Positions 11,741 to 23,106 of a stretch of 64,000 nt of DNA are shown here, in pieces. This DNA comes from Actinostola sp. cb2023 (taxonomy: Eukaryota; Cnidaria; Anthozoa; Actiniaria; Actinostolidae). Position numbers and translations under genes: made by a program. Position 1 is the first letter of the stretch. Every line of letters starts with the position of its first letter. The DNA lies in assembly GCA_033675265.1 (NCBI GenBank), contig JAUJYZ010000133.1, forward strand, positions 231,501-295,500, given 5' to 3'. Below the pieces are notes generated by a model, which worked only from the letters and a program-made list of their open reading frames with translations, searched no databases and was not told the origin of the DNA.

Positions 11741-11890
11741 TGCAGGATGACAAGGTTTACTACCGTGATGCAACAGGATGACAAGGTTTACTACCGTGAT
11801 GCAACAGGATGACAAGGTTTACTACCCGTGATGCAACAGGATGACAAAGTTTACTACCCGTGATGCAACAGGATGACAAAGTTTACTACA
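11741..11890. repeat. About 32-bp tandem repeat, 4-5 copies
   Basis: CAGGATGACAAGGTTTACTA followed by CCCGTGATGCAA is repeated four to five times directly after the 13/15-bp array. Confidence 0.9.
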
Positions 11891-11994
11891 ACCTTTACAT
11901 TGCAACAGTATAATGAGTGCCTCAGTTTCAGGTCCAAAGGGAAGGTGTGGCAAGGGAAAATGGGAACGAAAGGGAGATTTATCGTCGGTGATAA

Positions 11995-12058
11995 AAATAT
12001 TGAAGATTAGGAGGGGAAGGGAAGGGAGGGGAGGGTAGGGGAGGGTAGGGGAGGGATA
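11995..12058 (+). repeat. G-rich low-complexity tract
   Basis: A run of GGGGAGGGTA and GGGAAGGGA blocks contains many closely spaced G-triplets on the plus strand and could form a G-quadruplex. An A/T-rich AAATAAATAAAC tract follows at about 12130-12155. Confidence 0.7.
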
Positions 12059-12059
12059 T

Positions 12060-14280
12060 ATGTAAATACTTGAAAACTATCTCTCTATTCTCACTCCTGT
12101 TTTTTTTTTGTAAATTCTGTTGGAAGTCTAATAAATAAATAAATAAACAAACAAACAATGTTGTAAAACATGAACGAAGCATGTACAAGTAAAGAACCAA
12201 AAGAGACAGTCGAAAATGGCCGCCTTCGTCGATATACCGTGACGTCAATTTAGCTCACGTAAATCGATACGACGCAGCAGTAACTGACATTGACTTATAA
12301 ACCACGAGAGGAAACGAGACCAGCGCAGAACCGCATTCCTCGATTTTGAATTTTAATTAAAACAGTATAAATCATGTAGGCCACAGGGTCAACCAATAAA
12401 ACATTGAAAACACATTAACTTACCGCTGACCCCGTTGTTATGTGAACAGGCGCACATGGGTTTGTATAAGGTTCTTGTAAAGATCCATTGTATATCTAAA
12501 ACGTTATAAGTAATAAAAGTAAATAATACAATATCAAACAGCCGACTGGCGAATCAAACGGGGATTCAGTTTTGTCGATTAAAAACAGTTGTCGCTCTAT
12601 TTTCAACGGCACTTCAGTGATATTTTCACAATCAATCAATCTTTATTTATACCACGTAGAGGTCGGTCTGACGGTAGGGGCTCTTTATTCCTTCTAATCA
12701 TCCAAATGTTGCCAGACTGCCAGCCATTTTCTATTCTCAAGAAATCCTGTGCGAAGCACGAGAGTGAATAACCGCTCTAATGTACACGCATGCAGGCATC
12801 GAAGCTCTTCCTCAGTTGCTGTTACAAGGAGTAAAGGCGAGATCAAACGGTGCATGATAGTCGATGATAGTCGATGATAGTTGATGATAGTCGATGATAG
12901 TTTGCGATCAAACGTGATCGCGCGTTTCAACTATCATCGGCTATCAAAATGTTCAGAGAAACCAAACGCTTCGTACAAAGTTGAGGAAATCACTGCAGTT
13001 GACTTTGAAGGCGTCAGTGATACAGAGTACTGACAATTTCATTGCACAAATCCTGATCAAGTTTAATTTGTCTTACCTTGTGATTATAAACGGGCAAGCC
13101 GTCTTTCATACGAATGTTCGTGAGCCCAAATCTCGAGATCAACACATGCGGTAAAGAACATTTCTTTTGATCAGAATTATCATAAGTAACTAAGCCTTAG
13201 GGAATGTTAGTAACACAATGAAAGGCATGCGTCTTTTTACAAGATCTGTAGACACAACAAGTTCATTAGGATCTTTGTAATGTGACAATAAACACTCATT
13301 AGTTGCGCTTTCCCTCATGACTTCAGGCATCGAATTTGCACAACAATGACCATTATTCAGATAGACTAGCTAACCTTGTCGTCCAAATCAGTAAGCGGGC
13401 TCAATAGCTTAGTAGGGACAGTTCTTGATGGCTTAGGATCCGACTGCTCCCTCCCTCTTTGAATACTAAGTTGATTGATGTACTGCTCGATAGCGCGGAT
13501 GGGGCCGAAATCTTCATCCTATACGTAACATACGGTGACTCAGCATTAAAGTCTGGGTGTATGGTCGCTTTTTGAAGAATTTCCCGGCATGCTTTTCTCA
13601 TTTCAAACTTGGGGTCGCGAGTTCGACTCCCAGTCATGACAAAAAAAAATTATTCTTTTTTTTCCCTTTTAAATCTAATAACATTGTTTTATAGATAATT
13701 TCCTATTGAAAGGCATTATTTAAGCTGATAAAATAATAATAATAATTTATTTACATAGCGCTGCATCCAATAACGAGTTAGGTATATACGTGTTGCCATG
13801 GTGACATACATACCATGTTTGTAGAACACTTCCTCCAATGGGAAAAGCTTTAATGATGTGATTGTGTCCATTGGGATTATTTTATGTGCGAAAACCTTGT
13901 CAATAATGTCATCATACTAGTTTCTTTATCAGTAATAAAGAACGGCCCTCGGGATGTATATGGCTTATTGCCTCCGTTCTCGATAATTAAGGTGGCTCCG
14001 TCGAAATTCCAGACGCATTCGTCTGAAATAAAACTTCGGCCATAACTTTTTTTTAATATTCGCGTGATGGACTATCAGACTTGGAGAAAGTTGAAGCTAT
14101 TATTTGGCAATATTACAACATAGTTCGATTTCCCTTTCCGCAAATATTCTTAGTGATATCGGAGCTACAGTGGACCTTGTTCTCGCTACTTAAACGCGCT
14201 CAAAAAAAAATTGGTCCGATATTACGGAAATAATTCAGAAAATTTCAAGGCAAGCGTCGTATTATATTGCTTAGAATTGT
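12060..14280. other. Intergenic, no gene seen
   Basis: No exon with coding support. It contains a GATGATAGTC-type array at about 12855-12905 flanked by GATCAAACG motifs, a possible SINE at 13385-13645, and an ATAATAATA tract at about 13730. Confidence 0.5.
13385..13645 (+). mobile_element. Possible tRNA-related SINE
   Basis: A near-A-box stretch CTCAATAGCTTAGTAGG at about 13400 and a B-box-like GAGTTCGACTCCCAG near 13620 are followed by an A-rich tail (GACAAAAAAAAATTATT). The wide spacing of the boxes means this is not a tRNA. The call is tentative. Confidence 0.35.
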
Positions 14281-14287
14281 ATATATA

Positions 14288-14445
14288 AAGCCGAATCTAC
14301 ACGAGCAAGTTTTCCTTGACAAGTATCTTTGACAAGTTTCATTGATCGTGTAGACAGTCAACAAGTTTTCTTTGACAATTTTCTATTGACAAGGTTTCCT
14401 TGCTCGTGTAGATGATCAACAAATTTTCGTTGACAAGTTTCGGTT
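14288..14445. repeat. CAAGTTTTCxTTGACAA repeats with inverted ends
   Basis: CTACACGAGCAAGTTTTCCT at about 14296 is inverted as TTGCTCGTGTAGATG at about 14399. Several TTGACAAGTTT/CAACAAGTTTTCTTTGACA units lie between. A further short tandem repeat (GACTATGTGACTGC with AGTTAAGCCATTAATG) occupies about 14468-14565. Confidence 0.7.
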
Positions 14446-14679
14446 GTGCCCATAATGACTTTTTTAATGTGACTGCGTGATGCAGTTAAGCCATTAATAC
14501 TAACATGACTATGTGACTGCAGTTAAGCCATTAATGTAGTTACTAACATGACTATGTGACTGCCTGAAGCGGTTCGTATGTCAACAAAAGCAATTCCCAG
14601 TTCCGTGAGGCCTGGGAGCAAATGTTCGCGTTAAAATCAGCGTCTTTGAGCTAATTTGAACTCCACGCCACTGTAGTTG

Positions 14680-14835
14680 CCTCGGTAGCTCAGTGGGTAG
14701 AGCACCTGTCATGAAATCGGGGTGTTGTGGGTTCAATTCGAATCCCGCTTGAGGCGAGAGAGTGAGACGAGACGAAAAGACGCGAGGGGAGTGAGGCGAG
14801 AGTGAGAGCGCCTTTCCGTCAATTTCGTCTCCTCT
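14680..14835 (+). mobile_element. tRNA-derived SINE-like sequence
   Basis: GCCTCGGTAGCTCAGTGGGT with TAGAGCA looks like a tRNA acceptor and D-arm. GGGTTCAATTCGAATCCC resembles a T-arm with a small insertion, and TTGAGGC closes the acceptor. The anticodon arm does not fold cleanly, so it is a pseudo-tRNA. The following GAGACGAAAAGACGCGAG-type sequence recurs at about 50010-50055, as expected for a dispersed repeat. Confidence 0.6.
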
Positions 14836-15059
14836 CATTCTCTTGCGGCTAGAACGAATCGATAGATCTCGGCGGAGTTTCGCGTCAATGTATGTACTGT
14901 TTAGCAGACGTCTATCATATCCTTTACTCCAGTAAACTACAAGCAATTATTGTTAAATTTTGGTTGATATCCATTTGCACATGCAAATAGGCGGGGCCAT
15001 CGACCGTGGCCACGCCTTAATTTTAGGTCCAACTGAGTGAGCTGGTGACTGATCATTAG

Positions 15060-15130
15060 TGGAGCCTCGTTATAATTCCGAACACCTTCGGTAGTGCGCT
15101 GTTCCTACGGCGTTCGACCTACCGGAAATA
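15060..15130. mobile_element. Possible pogo-like terminal sequence
   Basis: GTGGAGCCTCGTTATAATTC resembles the CAGTNGAACCTCG-type ends seen at 10697. No transposase is nearby. Confidence 0.3.
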
Positions 15131-15199
15131 ATCAGGGTTGAATCAGTTATAATATATCATGCAGTCTGAAATGTCCTTGACTTAAGGAAATATATGTCA

Positions 15200-16348
15200 A
15201 GATGGATACTTTGACTAGTGAAGCATATATAGATTGGATATTTTGTGCTGCAGGCCATGCCACTTATCGTATCACGTTTGACTCAGTTCTTAAGGCTGTC
15301 TTTCAATCTCTGAATCATGTCCTTTCGATAACTCTTTTTCAATAAGTGTCTTACGTGTGTCAAGATGGATACTTTGACTAGTGAAGCGCGCATAGATCAG
15401 GGATATTTTGTGCTGTAGGCCATGCCACTTATATCATGTTTGACTCAGTTCTTAAAGGCTGTCTTTCAATCTCTGAATCATGTCCTTTCGATAACTGTTT
15501 TTCAATAAGTGTCCTACGTGTGTCAAGATGTATACTTTGACTAGTGTAGCGCGCATAGATCAGGGATATTTTATGCTGTAGGCCATGCCACTCATATCAC
15601 GTTTGACTCAGTTCTTAAAGGCTGTCTTTCAATCTCTGAATCATGCATGTCCTTTCGATAACTGTTTTTCAATAAGTGTCTTACGTGTGTCAATATGGAT
15701 AATTTGGCTAGTGAAGCGCGCATAGATCAGAGATATTTTATGCTGTAGGCCATGCCACTTATATCATGTTTGACTCAGTTCTTAAAGGCTGTCTTTCAAT
15801 CTCTGAATCATGTCCTTTCGATAACTGTTTTTCAATAAGTGTCCTACGTGTGTCAAGATGGATACTTTGGCTAGTGAAGCGCGCATAGATCAGGGATATT
15901 TTATGCTGTAGGCCATGCCACTTATCATATCACGTTTGACTCAGTTCTTAAAGGCTGTCTTTCAATCTCTGAATCATGTCCTTTCGATAACTGTTTTTCA
16001 ATAAGTGTCTTACGTGTGTCAATATGGATAATTTGACTAGTGAAGCGCGCATAGATCAGGGATATTTTGTGCTGTAGGCCATGCCACTTATATCATGTTT
16101 GACTCAGTTCTTAAAGGCTGTCTTTCAATCTCTGAATCATGTCCTTTCGATAACTCTTTTTCAATAATTGTCCTACGTGTGTCAAGATATATACTTTGAC
16201 TAGTGAAGCGCGCATAGATCAGGGATATTTTTGTGCTGTAGGCCATGCCACTTATATCATGTTTGACTCAGTTTTTAAAGCCGGGCTGTCTTTCAATCTC
16301 TGAATCATGTCCTTTCGATAACTGTTTTTCAATAAGTGTCTTGCGTGT
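15200..16348. repeat. About 165-bp tandem array containing the GPCR 3' coding end
   Basis: About seven units of 160-170 bp carry GACTCAGTTCTTAAAGGCTG, TCTTTCAATCTCTGAATCAT, TGTTTTTCAATAAGTGTC, AAGCGCGCATAGATCAG and GTAGGCCATGCCACTTAT. The last unit (about 16262-16348) is the end of the GPCR coding sequence. In the minus orientation the other units still carry a readable copy of the receptor tail from KTLIEKQLSKGHDSEIERQP, then a different ending (LRTESNMI, stop). Confidence 0.92.
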
Positions 16349-17368
16349 TCGACCAGACTTCTGTGGGTTGATGGCCACTTGTGAATTAGCCGATAGTGTC
16401 ATTCGAGAAATACCTTGCGTTGAGCGCTTGACTGCAATACAATGACGCAAAACAATCTTGTATTTATTCCTAAAGTAGTCATCTAAGGCGCCATAGATAA
16501 TCGGATTGGAACAGCTCGAAATCCACACCAATAGATAGCAGTACTTTAAAGTAATTTCGAAGTATCGAAAACTCAAACCATTTCCAAAGTCCATGGCTAA
16601 AAACATAACATGTTGGGGTAGATAACTCGATGCAAAGATGATCACGACAGCGATTAACACACGAAGGCTCTTCCATCGCTGTTTCTTGTCCGTGTTGTTG
16701 AACAAATGAGACTTCTTTAGCGTAGACAACATTTTTACATATGTTGGGAAGATCACCATTAATGGCACAAGGTATGTGCCGACAAACAACACCATGGTAT
16801 AACCCCTGCGGTAATGCTGATGAGGCCAGTTTTCCCTGCATTGAAATTTATGATGCGCATTGTCGTGGAATTCGTACGCAAAAAGCTCGGGCGACGCCGA
16901 GATGAAAGCAAAAAACCACACCAGAGTTAACATCACAAGAACCTTCCGTTTGGATATTTGCGCCTTTAGAGGACGCACGATCGCTAGGTAGCGTTCGTAC
17001 GTCATTACTGTGAGAGTAAAAATGGACGCGCTCACGCTCGTCACCTGTAAGGTTGGCACAAGTTTGCACATTAGTGCTCCAAAAGGCCACACTCCTGTCT
17101 CGTAGTATACAACAGTGAATGGAATGCAAAGCAGCGCCACGGCGAGGTCTGCAAGTGCAAGGTTCATCAGGAAGTACCCATAGTAAAATCTCTGCATGCT
17201 TCTGAGTTTTCGATTCTTCATCACAACTGTACAGACCAAGATGTTGCCACCGACGGTTAAGACAAACACAACAGCGTAGAGAAAAAGGCGTATGACTTTT
17301 GACCCAAATGGCTCCACTGCTTGATTGCTGAGTTGCTGTAAGTCAGAGTCCACCGACGCATTCATCAT
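16268..17368 (-). CDS. Rhodopsin-family GPCR, neuropeptide-receptor-like
   Basis: A single-exon 366-aa seven-transmembrane receptor. N-terminal N-glycosylation site NAS at residues 3-5. TM1 has GN (41-42), TM2 LALAD (70-74), TM3 ends ERY (125-127), TM4 has W151, and TM7 has NPIIY (288-292). Cys101 and Cys177 can form the conserved extracellular disulfide. TM3 and its flanks (FTLTVMTYERYLAIVRPL) resemble NPY/NPFF/orexin-type peptide receptors; the ligand cannot be named. TM6 reads FASSYLPQH instead of the usual FxxCWxP, so the Cys and Trp are replaced by Ser and Tyr. It should act at the plasma membrane through G proteins. Intronless receptors of this kind are common in cnidarians. The last 25 or so codons lie inside a tandem repeat unit. 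ATG 17368 or the next codon (both Met) is the start. Confidence 0.93.
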   Translation of the reverse strand: MMNASVDSDLQQLSNQAVEPFGSKVIRLFLYAVVFVLTVGGNILVCTVVMKNRKLRSMQRFYYGYFLMNLALADLAVALLCIPFTVVYYETGVWPFGALMCKLVPTLQVTSVSASIFTLTVMTYERYLAIVRPLKAQISKRKVLVMLTLVWFFAFISASPELFAYEFHDNAHHKFQCRENWPHQHYRRGYTMVLFVGTYLVPLMVIFPTYVKMLSTLKKSHLFNNTDKKQRWKSLRVLIAVVIIFASSYLPQHVMFLAMDFGNGLSFRYFEITLKYCYLLVWISSCSNPIIYGALDDYFRNKYKIVLRHCIAVKRSTQGISRMTLSANSQVAINPQKSGRTRKTLIEKQLSKGHDSEIERQPGFKN

Positions 17369-18240
17369 TGATTTATGTTTCTACTACGATGTTCGTTCAG
17401 GCAATGTTGGCGGGTACAAGGAACAGCGTCAGTATGTCTTAACAGTGTCACTGACAGTCAGAAGAACGCCGGAACATCGCGATTGATAAAATCAAAGTAC
17501 CGGAAAGTGCACTTGTAACATTATATGGCAATAGGGCTTTTGCGAGATAACTTAGCAGAATTATATACATAAATCTTCTTCTGTATCTTTTATTGACATT
17601 GATAACAAGGGTTTTATACGTTTTGATGTATAAAGCACAGGGGGAGAGGGGCAGTTACCCCCCTAGCAAGGCGAACAAGATACCAAAAAGTACTGAGAAC
17701 TGATCTATTTTTATATATTTTTTTGCTGTTAAATACGTACCCCCCCCCCCCCCCCCCCCCCCCCCCTTGATTTTGGGTTATGTACGACCCTGTGGTTCAA
17801 TTAGGCCAAAAAGGTTCCTGAAAAAAAGAGGCTCCAAATCCTGTTATACAAATTGGAGCCATTCTTTGCAATTACTTACACAATGTTATCAATAACAGGA
17901 AATATGAAGTAGCCGTATAATTCAACCACTTAGTCAAGGCTAACTGGTGCAATTAAAAAATAAAAAATTAAAAAAATAAAAAAAAAAATACAACAATTGA
18001 GAATCTATGAGAATTTGAAAATAACATGTTTTAATTTTTAAAGAAACCTCTTCTCTTCACTGTAATGTAAAAATACTTGAGTTGTAAGAAAGTTATTGTT
18101 ATAAAAAGAGTATGCGTTTTTGTGGACGGGTGACACGATTCGAAAAGCCATTAAGTTCTGTTTGAAGGGGATATCGGAAAACTCCCTCCTACAATTAAAT
18201 ATACAATTGAAATTTACAATTGAATTACGCTCGCCTATAA
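17369..18240. other. GPCR upstream region, no gene seen
   Basis: No exon is visible. It contains a cytosine homopolymer of about 33 bp at 17741-17766 and its neighbourhood, and A-rich tracts at about 17955-17990. The GPCR promoter presumably lies just above 17368, but no clear core element was identified. Confidence 0.5.
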
Positions 18241-18249
18241 ATAATACGC

Positions 18250-18425
18250 CCTTTAAAGCCCATGCGTGACAGCCTGTAATCGTCTAATAAACTGATATGG
18301 TTATCATAGTACGGTTAGCATACAGTCTATACCGTGTTTCTATGCGTGACAGCCTAGCTGTAATCGTCTAATAAATATATCGGTTATCATAGTACGGTTA
18401 GCATACAGTCTTTACCGTGTTTTTG
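18250..18425. repeat. Two direct repeats of about 95 bp
   Basis: CATGCGTGACAGCC ... TGTAATCGTCTAATAAA ... GGTTATCATAGTACGGTTAG occurs twice (about 18261 and 18342) immediately upstream of the 160-bp satellite. Confidence 0.8.
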
Positions 18426-18589
18426 AGCTGACACGCGATATTGGGTATTACATAAGTAGGCACGAAACTATTCCAAAAGTAGACCCATAAATCCTCGGAT
18501 AATCCATAGGCTGTTACGCCTAATCCTTGAAATTGGATTATAGTAAGCTTGCACTTCAGTTCGATCTTGGTACAAATAAATGCTTGGCT

Positions 18590-20565
18590 ACTTGCCACAT
18601 TGAAAACGCTTTATGAGTTCAAAGAATATCTAAGAAACAACGTTCGTGATGTGCTTGTTCCAACCACAAGTAGCCCGAGTAATATATCAATTTAAATCGA
18701 TCAGGTTGAGTTCGATCTTTGTACAAGCTTGGCTGCTTGCCATATTGGAAACTTTTTAGTAGTTCGAAGAATAACTAAGAAACAACATTCGTGATGTGCT
18801 TGTTCCAACCACAAGTAGCCCGAGTAATATATCAATTTAAATTAATCAGGTTCAGTTCGATCTTTGTACAAATAAATGCTTGGCTGCTTGCCATATTGGA
18901 AACGCTTTAGGAGTTCAAAGAATAACTAAGAAACAACATTCGTGATGTGCTTGTTCCAACCACAAGTAGCCCGAGTAATATATCAATTTAAATAAATCAG
19001 GTTCAGTTCGATAATCGATCTTTGTAAAAATAAATGCTTGGCTAGTTGCCATATTGGAAACGCTTTAGGAGTTCAAAGAATAACTATGAAACAACATTCG
19101 TGATGTGCTAGCTTGTTCCAACCACAAGTAGCCCGAGTAATATATCAATTTAAATAAATCAGGTTCAGTTCGATAATCGATCTTTGTAAAAATAAATGCT
19201 TGGCTAGTTGCCATATTGGAAACGCTTTAGGAGTTCAAAGAATAACTATGAAACAACATTCGTGATGTGCTTGTTCCAACCACAAGTAGCCCGAGTAATA
19301 TATCAATTTAAATAAATCAGGTTCAGTTCGATAAACGATCTTTGTACAAATAAATGCTTGGCTACTTGCCATATTGGAAACGCTTTAGGAGTTCAAAGAA
19401 TAACTAAGAAACAACATTCGTGATGTGCTTGTTCCAACCACAAGTAGCCCGAGTAATATATCAATTTAAATAAATCAGGTTCAGTTCGTTCGATAATCGA
19501 TCTTTGTAAAAATAAATGCTTGGCTAGTTGCCATATTGGAAACGCTTTAGGAGTTCAAAGAATAACTATGAAACAACATTCGTGATGTGCTAGCTTGTTC
19601 CAACCACAAGTAGCCCGAGTAATATATCAATTTAAATAAATCAGGTTCAGTTCGATAATCGATCTTTGTAAAAATAAATGCTTGGCTAGTTGCCATATTG
19701 GAAACGCTTTAGGAGTTCAAAGAATAACTATGAAACAACATTCGTGATGTGCTTGTTCCAACCACAAGTAGCCCGAGTAATATATCAATTTAAATAAATC
19801 AGGTTCAGTTCGATAAACGATCTTTGTACAAATAAATGCTTGGCTACTTGCCATATTGGAAACGCTGGAGTTCAAAGAATAACTATGAAACAACATTCGT
19901 GATGTGCTTGTTCCAACCACAAGTAGCCCGAGTAATATAGCAATTTAAATAAATCAGGTTCAGTTCGATAAAACGATCTTTGTAAAAATAAATGCTTGGC
20001 TAGTTGCCATATTGGAAACTCTTTAGTAGTTCGAAGAATAACTAAGAAACAACATTCGTGATGTGTTTGTTCCAACCACAAGTAGCCCGAGTAATATATC
20101 AATTTAAATAAATCAGGTTCAGTTCGATAATCGATCTTTGTAAAAATAAATGCTTGGCTAGTTGCCATATTGGAAACTCTTTAGTAGTTCGAAGAATAAC
20201 TAAGAAACAACATTCGTGATGTGCTTGTTCCAACCACAAGTAGCCCGAGTAATATATCAATTTAAATAAATCAGGTTCAGTTCGATAATCGATCTTTGTA
20301 AAAATAAATGCTTGGCTAGTTGCCATATTGGAAACTCTTTAGTAGTTCGAAGAATAACTAAGAAACAACATTCGTGATGTGCTTGTTCCAACCACAAGTA
20401 GCCCGAGTAATATATCAATTTAAATTAATCAGGTTCAGTTCGATCTTTGTACAAATAAATGCTTGGCTACTTGCCATATTGGAAACCCTTTAGTAGTTCG
20501 AAGAATAACTAAGAAACAACATTCGTGATGTGCTTGTTCCAACCATAAGTAGCCCGAGTAATTTA
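18590..20565. repeat. 160-bp satellite, about 13 copies
   Basis: The marker AACATTCGTGATGTGC recurs about every 141-161 bp from 18645 to 20520. Each unit also carries CAACCACAAGTAGCCCGAG, AAATCAGGTTCAGTTCG and GCTTGGCTAGTTGCCATATT. A variant with GCTAGCTTGTTCC occurs at about 19108 and 19589, 481 bp apart, showing a three-unit higher-order repeat. Short minus-strand frames here (for example 20168-19872) are repeat artefacts. Confidence 0.95.
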
Positions 20566-21578
20566 CAACGTTAATGACATTGACTCAGTTCCAAAAATAC
20601 GTGCTTTCTAGCTTCAAAACGAGTGGAATTCCAAAATATAGTTTCTGATAAAGAAACTACCCAACCGCTAATCAGTGTGGCTGATTTATGTAAATGATAG
20701 AGCGGCACGGCCACAGTATTAGATGCCTTTTCAAATTTATGTAACGGATACCTTATTAGTTGTTAGCTGTAAAATTTACACGATTATCGCCAATATAGAA
20801 GAGAATATCTATTTGTTACATGAACCAAAAGTCAATCTAATTACGCATGCATGTTCTACCGAGTCACGCAACGAGTGACCACAACCTCGTCCCCAGGGCC
20901 ATCTGCGTGTTAAATGTCGGAGGTAGCACGCGGATAACCCTGGGCACGATCGAAGTTGCGAGTCTGATGCTGAGAAGCGATGTCCATATTTAGTTCGGTT
21001 AAATCTGTCGATTTTACTAGCCTTTCCGAGCTGGCAATGTCGACTGTGGAAATTGTGTTTTACATTAAATTGTGCAGACATAGGCTAAAACTATTTCTGT
21101 ACGACGTTATAAAATAACTATGATATAAACGCACGCTCTGATTGGCCAAAGGATGCGTATTCCGCGTGCTTTATGAAAGCACACAGCACGCGCGCGCAGA
21201 TATTCAAACATTTTTGCAACGAACAAAATTGAAAACTTGCTTTAAAATCATACTTGTATTTTATAAAAGAAATAGAAAATTCGGCAGCTGTGCTTTATCA
21301 AATTATAGAAGCACTTGGGAATTCAAAGAAGACTCGAGACGGTGCGAGAAGCACTCGGTTCTTCAATAGAAATAGGTTCTGTTCACTTAACCTATTAAAA
21401 CAGCTTTATTAAGAAGTACGAGTTCACGCTAATAGTTAGAGCGTCTAGTTTGTGAAAAAGCATCATCAAAGAAGAATAAACACGCGCATATGCAGATCCG
21501 GGGCAACTTCAATTCTGGGATACTACGTTACTTTTTCCCGACATTCTTTGCACACAATTTTTTTCTGTTTGCGCACAA
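20566..21578. other. Intergenic, no gene seen
   Basis: No credible exon. A degenerate inverted element at about 20875-20960 carries AACCTCGTCCCCAGGGCC and an inverted ACCCTGGG stretch, related to the hairpin at 22407-22475. Confidence 0.5.
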
Positions 21579-22265
21579 GATATCGTCAGGAACCCATAAG
21601 TAGGAACATCCATGTAGCATTAAAATCTATCACGGCGTTTGGCTATTTTTAGAACACGAAATTGACCAATCATTGGTGCTGCAAATTAACGAGTTGCGGC
21701 AAATAAAACGATTTGCAGCAAATAAAACGAGTTGCGGCAAATAAAACGAGTTGCAGCAAATAAAACGAGTTGCAGCAAATAAAACGAGTTGCGGCAAATA
21801 AAACGAGTTGCTGCAAATAATACGAGTTGCAACAAATAAAACGAGTTGCAGCAAATAAAACGAGTTGCAGCAAATTAAACGAGTTGCTGCAAATAATACG
21901 AGTTGCTGCAAACAAAACGAGTTGCAGCAAATAATACGAGTTGCAACAAATAAAACGAGTTGCAGCAAATAAAACGAGTTGCAACAAATAAAACGAGTTG
22001 CTGCAAATAAAACGAATTGCAGCAAATAAAACGAGTTGCAACAAATAAAACGAGTTGCTGCAAATAAAACGAGTTGCTGCAAATAAAACGAATTGCAGCA
22101 AATAAAACGAGTTGCTGCAAATAAAACGAGTTGCAGCAAATAAAACCGGAAGTGCACAGTAATTGGTCATTTTCGAGAAATCGTGTTCTAAAAATAGCCA
22201 AACTTGTTCAAACGCCGTGACATAGACCCATAGCATGGATGATCCTACTTATGGGCTCCTGATAT
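21579..22265. mobile_element. Foldback element enclosing a 19-bp array
   Basis: Left arm about 21579-21665 (GATATCGTCAGGAACCCATA, GGCGTTTGGCTATTTTTAGA) is inverted at about 22175-22265 (TCTAAAAATAGCC, TTATGGGCTCCTGATATC). Between them, about 21690-22145 is a 19-bp tandem array, AAATAAAACGAGTTGCAGC, of about 24 copies. Open minus-strand frames are repeat artefacts. Confidence 0.85.
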
Positions 22266-22399
22266 CGTTCAATTTTTTTTGGTTAGTCAGTCGCAATGTT
22301 TATTTAACTACTTTTTGGTCAACGTCTCGTGCTTTGTGAGTGGATATTTCATTCCATCTATTCTGAGATACCAAAGCGCAGAACAAATGCAGCAATGAA

Positions 22400-22480
22400 G
22401 GTCAACCTCGTCCCCAAGGCCCTCTCTTATCTCCATTATGAAAATAACTGAAGACAGGGCCCTGGGGATGAGGTTGAACA
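22400..22480. mobile_element. Small hairpin MITE
   Basis: TCAACCTCGTCCCCAAGGCC at about 22401 pairs with GGGCCCTGGGGATGAGGTTG at about 22457. The element is about 75 bp. Confidence 0.75.
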
Positions 22481-22778
22481 TTCATTAGTACAATATATTT
22501 TTGAAGTTATCAGGAATGGGGGATCATATTTGTATGACTTAGAAATCTTCAGTGTGATTCTAAAATATTGTTGCAATTTGATCGGTTTATCGAACCATTC
22601 TACCATTGCATAGCTTGTACAGCTATATGATTTTATTATTCCACTAGTGCGTCATTTTACCATATAAGGGCAAGAGAACACGCAAAATATGCCAGCGTAT
22701 TACACAGTAGCTCGTGCGCGCAAGAAAAACATAGCAAAAAAGGCTCAAAAACTTCAGGAAACAAAGAAACAAAATCAA

Positions 22779-23100
22779 GACCTTTTTACCGATACGGCGG
22801 CCATTTTGGATTCTATTGTTTTGGCTAAAACATTATGGGATGCTCAGGGTGCAAATGACCCAAAAACTGTAGAGTGGAGTCGCGTCAATATATTATTTTT
22901 CTGTCACTCTAGCCATAGTGTTGTATGACTTAATATCTACATGTTTTGTGTATTGTTGTATAATTTTGTACAAATTCATTGCTTTAAATTAGGTTTTCGT
23001 AGTTTTTCATGGCCAAATGGTTACTAGCTTACACCCTGGGCATCCCATAATTTCTCCATAATTCAAGATGGCCGCCGTATCGGTAAAAAGGTCTATTGTG
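22779..23100. mobile_element. Inverted-repeat element, about 320 bp
   Basis: GACCTTTTTACCGATACGGC at about 22780 pairs with GCCGTATCGGTAAAAAGGTC ending near 23094. The following TTATGGGATGCTCAGGGT pairs with ACCCTGGGCATCCCATAA. The 79-aa plus-strand frame at 22689-22928 crosses the left arm and is not treated as a gene. Confidence 0.8.
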
Positions 23101-23106
23101 GAATAA

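Noticed and set aside
10741..11815. Three overlapping minus-strand frames of 334-347 aa
   Set aside because: They are translations of the 13/15-bp array in all phases, with no domain, varied composition or splice signals.
14680..14757. Functional tRNA gene
   Set aside because: The anticodon arm does not pair and the T-arm has an insertion. It is better read as a tRNA-derived SINE.
22689..22928. 79-aa Lys-rich plus-strand frame
   Set aside because: It overlaps the left arm of an inverted-repeat element and shows no recognisable domain or exon structure.
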